This document shows, one piece after another, positions 57,086 to 60,871 of a stretch of DNA of 60,871 nt (its first letter is position 1; each line of letters starts with the position of its first letter). The translations under genes were made by a program, and so were the position numbers. The stretch is from positions 1 to 60,871 of the forward strand of contig JAHJOO010000054.1 in assembly GCA_018820275.1 (NCBI GenBank), written 5' to 3'. This stretch comes from Alphaproteobacteria bacterium. GTDB lineage: Bacteria > Pseudomonadota > Alphaproteobacteria > Caulobacterales > Caulobacteraceae. The notes under the pieces are model-generated. The model did no database searches. It worked only from the letters and a program-made list of their open reading frames with translations, and was not told the origin of the DNA.

Positions 57086-58567
57086 ATGACCAACGCGTTC
57101 GCCCACAGTCGCACCGAGTTTCAGGACGACGCCTTCGACCTGGACATGGACTACGTCCAGTCCGCGCCGGAGGCGGTCCAGCCCTTCGCGGACGCCGCGG
57201 CCGCGCCGCGCGAGCCGCTGCAGTTCACCCCGCCCGCGCCCGGCGCGCAGGTCGCGGTGGCCGTGCCGGGCCCCGCCCCCGCACCGTTCAATCCCGTCGG
57301 GGAGATGATCGCCCACGCCGGCTCGGCCCTGGCCCCGATCGCGGCCGACGTCTCGGTGCCGCGCATCGGCATCCACGTCTTCGCCGAACGTCAGGACACC
57401 CTGGCCGCCGCCGAACGCGCGGGGCAGGACCGCCGGCTGTCGCGCGCCACCACCCAGGTCCGGGTCGGCGGCGTCGCCGCCGCGGTCGAGACCTATCGCC
57501 ACGAGCCGACCCCGCCCCTGATCGTGGTGGAATCCACCGCCGATCCGGTCGCGCTTCTCGGCGAGATCGACCTGCTGGCCGAGGTCTGCGACGCGGGCAC
57601 CAAGGTCGTCGTGATCGCCCCGGTCAACGACATCCTGCTGTATCGCGAGCTGATGCGCCGGGGCGTCAGCGAGTATCTGGTCGCCCCCGTCCAGCCGCTG
57701 CAGCTGATCGCCGCCATCGGCGGCCTGTTCGCCGACCCGGCCCAGCCCTTCGTCGGCCGCACCATTGCCTTCGTGGGCGCGCGGGGTGGCTGCGGGGCGT
57801 CGGCGGTGGCGCACAACACCGCCTATGCGCTGAGCGAGCGCATCGGCGCCAACACCGTCATCGTCGACTACGACCTGCCGTTCGGCACGGCTGGACTGGA
57901 CTTCAACCAGGACCCGCTGAACGGCGTGGCCGACGCCCTGGGCCAGCCCGACCGGCTGGACGCGACCCTGCTGGACCGGATGATGGTCCGCTGCACCGAC
58001 AAACTGTCCCTGTTCGCCGCGCCCGCCACCCTGGACACGGACTGGGAGGTCGGCCCCGAGGCCTTCGAGGAGGTCACCACCCAGATCCGCGGCACCGCCC
58101 CCTTCGTGATCCTGGACCTGCCGCACCTGTGGTCGGGCTGGATGCGCCGCACCCTGATCTCGGCCGACGAGGTCGTCGTCGTGGCGACGCCGGATCTCGC
58201 CAGCCTGCGCAACGCCAAGAACATGATCGACCTGGTCCGGCAGGGCCGGCCCAACGACGCCCCGCCGCGGCTGGTGCTCAATCAGGTCGGCGTGCCCGGC
58301 CGCCCGGAGATCCCGGCCAAGGAGTTCGGCGCCGCCTTGGGCGTTCACCCCAGCCTGATCATTCCGTTCGAGCCGAAGATCTTCGGCGCCGCGGCCAACA
58401 ACGGCCAGATGATCCTGGACCTCGGCGGCAAGTCCAAGGCCGCCGAGAGCTTCCAGACCCTGGCCCAGATCGTGTCGCGCCGCGAGCTGCCCCAGCTGGC
58501 CGGGCCCAAGGGTGCCAAGCCGGCGGGCAAGTCGATCTTCGGATCCCTGTTCAAGAAGAAGGGCTGA
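57086..58567 (+). CDS. cpaE: Pilus localisation ATPase-like protein CpaE (TadZ)
   Basis: CpaE places the Tad machinery at the pole. The 493-residue protein has a disordered Pro/Ala N-terminus (1-95), a receiver-like domain (about 95-215; VVVIAPVNDILLYRELMRRG) and a ParA/MinD-type domain (about 225-460). The P-loop reads FVGARGGCGASAVAHNTAYA: the usual signature lysine and GKT are replaced by GAS, as in many CpaE proteins, so nucleotide hydrolysis may be weak. DYDLPFGTAGLDF and VVVATPDLASLRNAKNMIDL complete the fold. Six bases after cpaD. Confidence 0.93.
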   Translation: MTNAFAHSRTEFQDDAFDLDMDYVQSAPEAVQPFADAAAAPREPLQFTPPAPGAQVAVAVPGPAPAPFNPVGEMIAHAGSALAPIAADVSVPRIGIHVFAERQDTLAAAERAGQDRRLSRATTQVRVGGVAAAVETYRHEPTPPLIVVESTADPVALLGEIDLLAEVCDAGTKVVVIAPVNDILLYRELMRRGVSEYLVAPVQPLQLIAAIGGLFADPAQPFVGRTIAFVGARGGCGASAVAHNTAYALSERIGANTVIVDYDLPFGTAGLDFNQDPLNGVADALGQPDRLDATLLDRMMVRCTDKLSLFAAPATLDTDWEVGPEAFEEVTTQIRGTAPFVILDLPHLWSGWMRRTLISADEVVVVATPDLASLRNAKNMIDLVRQGRPNDAPPRLVLNQVGVPGRPEIPAKEFGAALGVHPSLIIPFEPKIFGAAANNGQMILDLGGKSKAAESFQTLAQIVSRRELPQLAGPKGAKPAGKSIFGSLFKKKG

Positions 58568-58568
58568 C

Positions 58569-60182
58569 GTGTTCGGCAAGCGCACAGGCCAGCCGGGCTC
58601 CGCCCCGCCGCCGCTGCGCCCGGCCATGCCCGATCCCGCGGCGCAGGGATCGACGCCCCAGCCGACGCCCGGGGTGCAGACCCAGGCCTTCGCCTTCGGC
58701 GGCGAGGTCATGGAGCGTCCGGCGGCGCCGCAGCCGCAGGCCGCCCCCCGCCCCGCCTCGCCCGCCGCCGACCGGCTGGATGCGCTGGCCGCGCGCCCCA
58801 AGCCCCAGCCCCAGGCCGCGCCGAAGACCGACGGACCCGGCCCGCGGCCGACCGCCGGCTTCGAGCAGCTGAAGAAGGCGCAAGCTGTCGCCGAGATCGT
58901 CCGGGAACAGAGCGACTACTACCACGCGACGAAGACCACGATCTTCAACGCCCTGATGAACACCATCGATCTGGCCCAGCTGGCCCAGCTCGACACCAAG
59001 GCCGCCTCCGAGGAGATCCGCGACATCGTCGCCGAGCTGGTGGCGATCAAGAACGTCTCCATGTCGGTCGCCGAGCAGGAGCACCTGGTCCAGGACATCG
59101 TCAACGACGTGCTGGGCTATGGTCCGCTGGAGCCGCTGCTGGCCCGCGACGACATCGCCGACATCATGGTCAACGGCGCCGGCCGGGTCTTCATCGAGGT
59201 CGGCGGCAAGGTCCAGCTGACCAACGTCCGTTTCCGCGACAATGCCCAGCTGATGAACATCTGTCAGCGGATCGTCTCCCAGGTCGGCCGCCGCGTCGAC
59301 GAAAGCTCCCCGATCTGCGACGCCCGCCTGCCGGACGGGTCGCGCGTCAACGTCATCGCCCCGCCCCTGGCCATCGACGGCGCGACGCTGACGATCCGGA
59401 AGTTCAAGAAAGACAAGCTGACGATGAAGAATCTGGTGGAGTACAACTCCATCAGTCCCGAGGGCGCGCGCGTGCTGGGCGTCATCGGCGCCTCGCGCTG
59501 CAACCTGGTCATCTCGGGCGGCACCGGCTCCGGCAAGACCACCCTGCTGAACACCCTGACCGCCTTCATCGACCCGACCGAACGGGTCATCACCTGCGAG
59601 GACGCCGCCGAGCTGCAGCTCCAGCAGCCGCACGTCGTGCGTCTGGAGACCCGCCCGCCCAACCTCGAGGGCCAGGGCATGATCACCATGCGCGACCTGG
59701 TGAAGAACTGCCTGCGGATGCGTCCCGAGCGGATCATCGTCGGCGAGGTCCGCGGCCCCGAGGCCTTCGACCTGCTGCAGGCCATGAACACGGGCCACGA
59801 CGGATCGATGGGCACGCTGCACGCCAACTCGCCGCGCGAGGCCATCAGCCGGATGGAGTCGATGATCACCATGGGCGGCTACGGCCTGCCGTCCAAGACC
59901 ATTCGCGAGATGATCGTCGGCTCGGTCGATGTCATCATCCAGGCTGCCCGCCTGCGGGACGGCTCGCGCCGCATCACCCACATCACCGAGGTCGTCGGGC
60001 TGGAAGGCGATGTGATCGTCACCCAGGACCTGTTCGTCTATGAGATCACGGGCGAGGACGAGAACGGCAAGATCATCGGCCGTCACCGCTCGACCGGCAT
60101 CGCCCGCCCGCGCTTCTGGGACCGCGCGCGCTACTATGGCCTTGAGCGCGAGCTGGCCGAAGCCCTCGACGCGGCGGAGTAG
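58569..60182 (+). CDS. cpaF: Pilus assembly ATPase CpaF (TadA)
   Basis: The 537-residue secretion-type ATPase powers pilus extension and retraction. The N-terminal 100 residues are Pro/Ala/Gln-rich and disordered. The core has IMVNGAGRVFIEVGGKVQL, the Walker A SGGTGSGKTTLLNTL (Lys323), ITCEDAAELQLQQPHVVRLE (Asp box), RPERIIVGEVRGPEAFDLL (Walker B) and the His box GTLHANSPREAI. Start is GTG at 58569, one base after the cpaE stop; an ATG at 58626 is possible but loses part of the disordered tail. Confidence 0.95.
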   Translation: MFGKRTGQPGSAPPPLRPAMPDPAAQGSTPQPTPGVQTQAFAFGGEVMERPAAPQPQAAPRPASPAADRLDALAARPKPQPQAAPKTDGPGPRPTAGFEQLKKAQAVAEIVREQSDYYHATKTTIFNALMNTIDLAQLAQLDTKAASEEIRDIVAELVAIKNVSMSVAEQEHLVQDIVNDVLGYGPLEPLLARDDIADIMVNGAGRVFIEVGGKVQLTNVRFRDNAQLMNICQRIVSQVGRRVDESSPICDARLPDGSRVNVIAPPLAIDGATLTIRKFKKDKLTMKNLVEYNSISPEGARVLGVIGASRCNLVISGGTGSGKTTLLNTLTAFIDPTERVITCEDAAELQLQQPHVVRLETRPPNLEGQGMITMRDLVKNCLRMRPERIIVGEVRGPEAFDLLQAMNTGHDGSMGTLHANSPREAISRMESMITMGGYGLPSKTIREMIVGSVDVIIQAARLRDGSRRITHITEVVGLEGDVIVTQDLFVYEITGEDENGKIIGRHRSTGIARPRFWDRARYYGLERELAEALDAAE

Positions 60183-60187
60183 CGCCA

Positions 60188-60871
60188 ATGCTGGCTCTTC
60201 TCGCAGCGGTGCTGGCCTTCATCACCATCGGCTCGGTCGGCTGGGTGCTGGTCGGCGGCGACGATTCGAGCGCCCAGGCCGTTAAACGTGCCCAGACCTT
60301 CGGTGGCCCCAAGGTCGACAATGGCCGGCTGAAAAAGCAGGCCGCCGCCAACACCCCCGAGTCGCGCCGCAAGCAGATCGTCGACCAGCTGCAGGAAGCC
60401 GACCGCGCCGATCGCAAGGCCCGGATGTCGCTGAAGGCGCGCATTCGCCATGCGGGGCTGAGCCTGACTGTCCGCACCTTCTGGATCATCAGCGGCGGGC
60501 TGGGCGTCACCGCCCTGCTGGTGGCGCTGATGTTCGGGCTGAACATTCTGATGGGGATGGGGCTGGCGCTGATCTTCGGCCTCGGCCTGCCGCGCTGGGT
60601 TTTGTCCTTCATGGCCAAGGGGCGGATGAAGAAATTCTCCAGCCAGTTCGCCGACGCCGTCGACGTCATCGTGCGCGGCATCAAGTCGGGCCTGCCGGTG
60701 CATGACTGTTTCAAGATCATCGGCCGCGAGAGCCCGTCCCCGCTCGGCCCCGAGTTCCAGAAGCTGGTCGAGGGGCTGGGTGTCGGCCTGACGCTCTCGG
60801 AGGCGCTCAACAAGATGTATGAGCGCATGCCCACGCCCGAGCTGAAATTCCTCTCGATCGTCATGGCCATC
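60188..60871 (+). CDS. tadB: Pilus inner-membrane platform protein TadB (T2SS F family), cut by window end
   Basis: The first 228 codons of a TadB protein. An N-terminal membrane segment (MLALLAAVLAFITIGSVGWV) is followed by a basic cytosolic region (RRKQIVDQLQEADRADRKAR), two membrane spans (about 97-115 and 118-138) and the start of the T2SSF domain (FADAVDVIVRGIKSGLPVHD, GLTLSEALNKMYERMPTPEL). It runs off the window at 60871 without a stop. It begins five bases after cpaF and belongs to the same operon; tadC should follow. Confidence 0.93.
   Translation, partial: MLALLAAVLAFITIGSVGWVLVGGDDSSAQAVKRAQTFGGPKVDNGRLKKQAAANTPESRRKQIVDQLQEADRADRKARMSLKARIRHAGLSLTVRTFWIISGGLGVTALLVALMFGLNILMGMGLALIFGLGLPRWVLSFMAKGRMKKFSSQFADAVDVIVRGIKSGLPVHDCFKIIGRESPSPLGPEFQKLVEGLGVGLTLSEALNKMYERMPTPELKFLSIVMAI

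Overview
The window is high-GC DNA from an alphaproteobacterium, most likely Caulobacteraceae and closest in style to Brevundimonas. The support is a complete cpa/tad pilus locus with CtrA-like TTAA boxes, a TonB-dependent receptor beside a TetR regulator and an MFS transporter, an HWE histidine kinase, DNA ligase D, and dense genes with many 1-4 base ATGA/TGATG overlaps. The genus is inference; no rRNA or tRNA is present to settle it.

Layout. Positions 1-464 hold the end of thiC. Positions 461-2555 are an AT-rich two-gene operon of unknown function, visibly foreign to the chromosome. Positions 2660-5200 are a scarred region: three copies of the 3' end of a DsbA/FrnE-type oxidoreductase gene, all on the minus strand, with a zeta-like P-loop kinase and a coupled small ORF, a membrane protein and a REPIN-like repeat lodged between them; the only long frnE copy is frameshifted. 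Positions 5.2-18.2 kb carry a HTH protein, ligD, dapF, a potassium channel with a zinc ribbon, two tandem S9 peptidases, a DUF1223 protein and a two-gene operon ending in an exported CHAT protease. Positions 18.2-33.3 kb carry a phosphotransferase/glpK pair (glpK frameshifted), a threonine-dehydratase-like gene with a MaoC hydratase, an HWE kinase, a nucleotide-sugar dehydrogenase/aminotransferase pair, a GmhB-like phosphatase, a hydrolase, nadE, ftsY-yciB, and MarR and TetR regulators. Positions 33.4-37.3 kb are a TonB receptor and an MFS transporter. Positions 37.6-46.2 kb are sucC, three small related exported proteins, sucD, sucA and odhB. Positions 46.2-50.9 kb are a DUF2007 protein, a CoA transferase, a membrane protein with its probable regulator, a tyrosine phosphatase and pabB. 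Positions 50.9-60.9 kb are the pilus locus: tadG/tadE-like pseudopilins and an orphan secretin-N-domain protein on the minus strand, two almost identical Flp pilin genes each with its own terminator, then cpaA-cpaB-cpaC-cpaD-cpaE-cpaF-tadB, the last cut by the window end.

How the genes work together. The suc genes encode the oxoglutarate-to-succinate part of the TCA cycle. The cpa/tad genes build one type IVb pilus: pilin, prepilin peptidase, periplasmic and outer-membrane channel, polar localiser, ATPase and inner-membrane platform.

Most promising leads: the AT-rich operon whose longer product looks like a class III cyclase-type fold; the stacked frnE 3' ends around a toxin-like module; the exported CHAT protease with its coupled partner; the trio of related exported proteins that splits sucC from sucD; and four intergenic inverted repeats whose arms are built from short tandem words. 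Two frameshifts (frnE, glpK) lie in alternating GC sequence and may be real lesions or sequencing errors.
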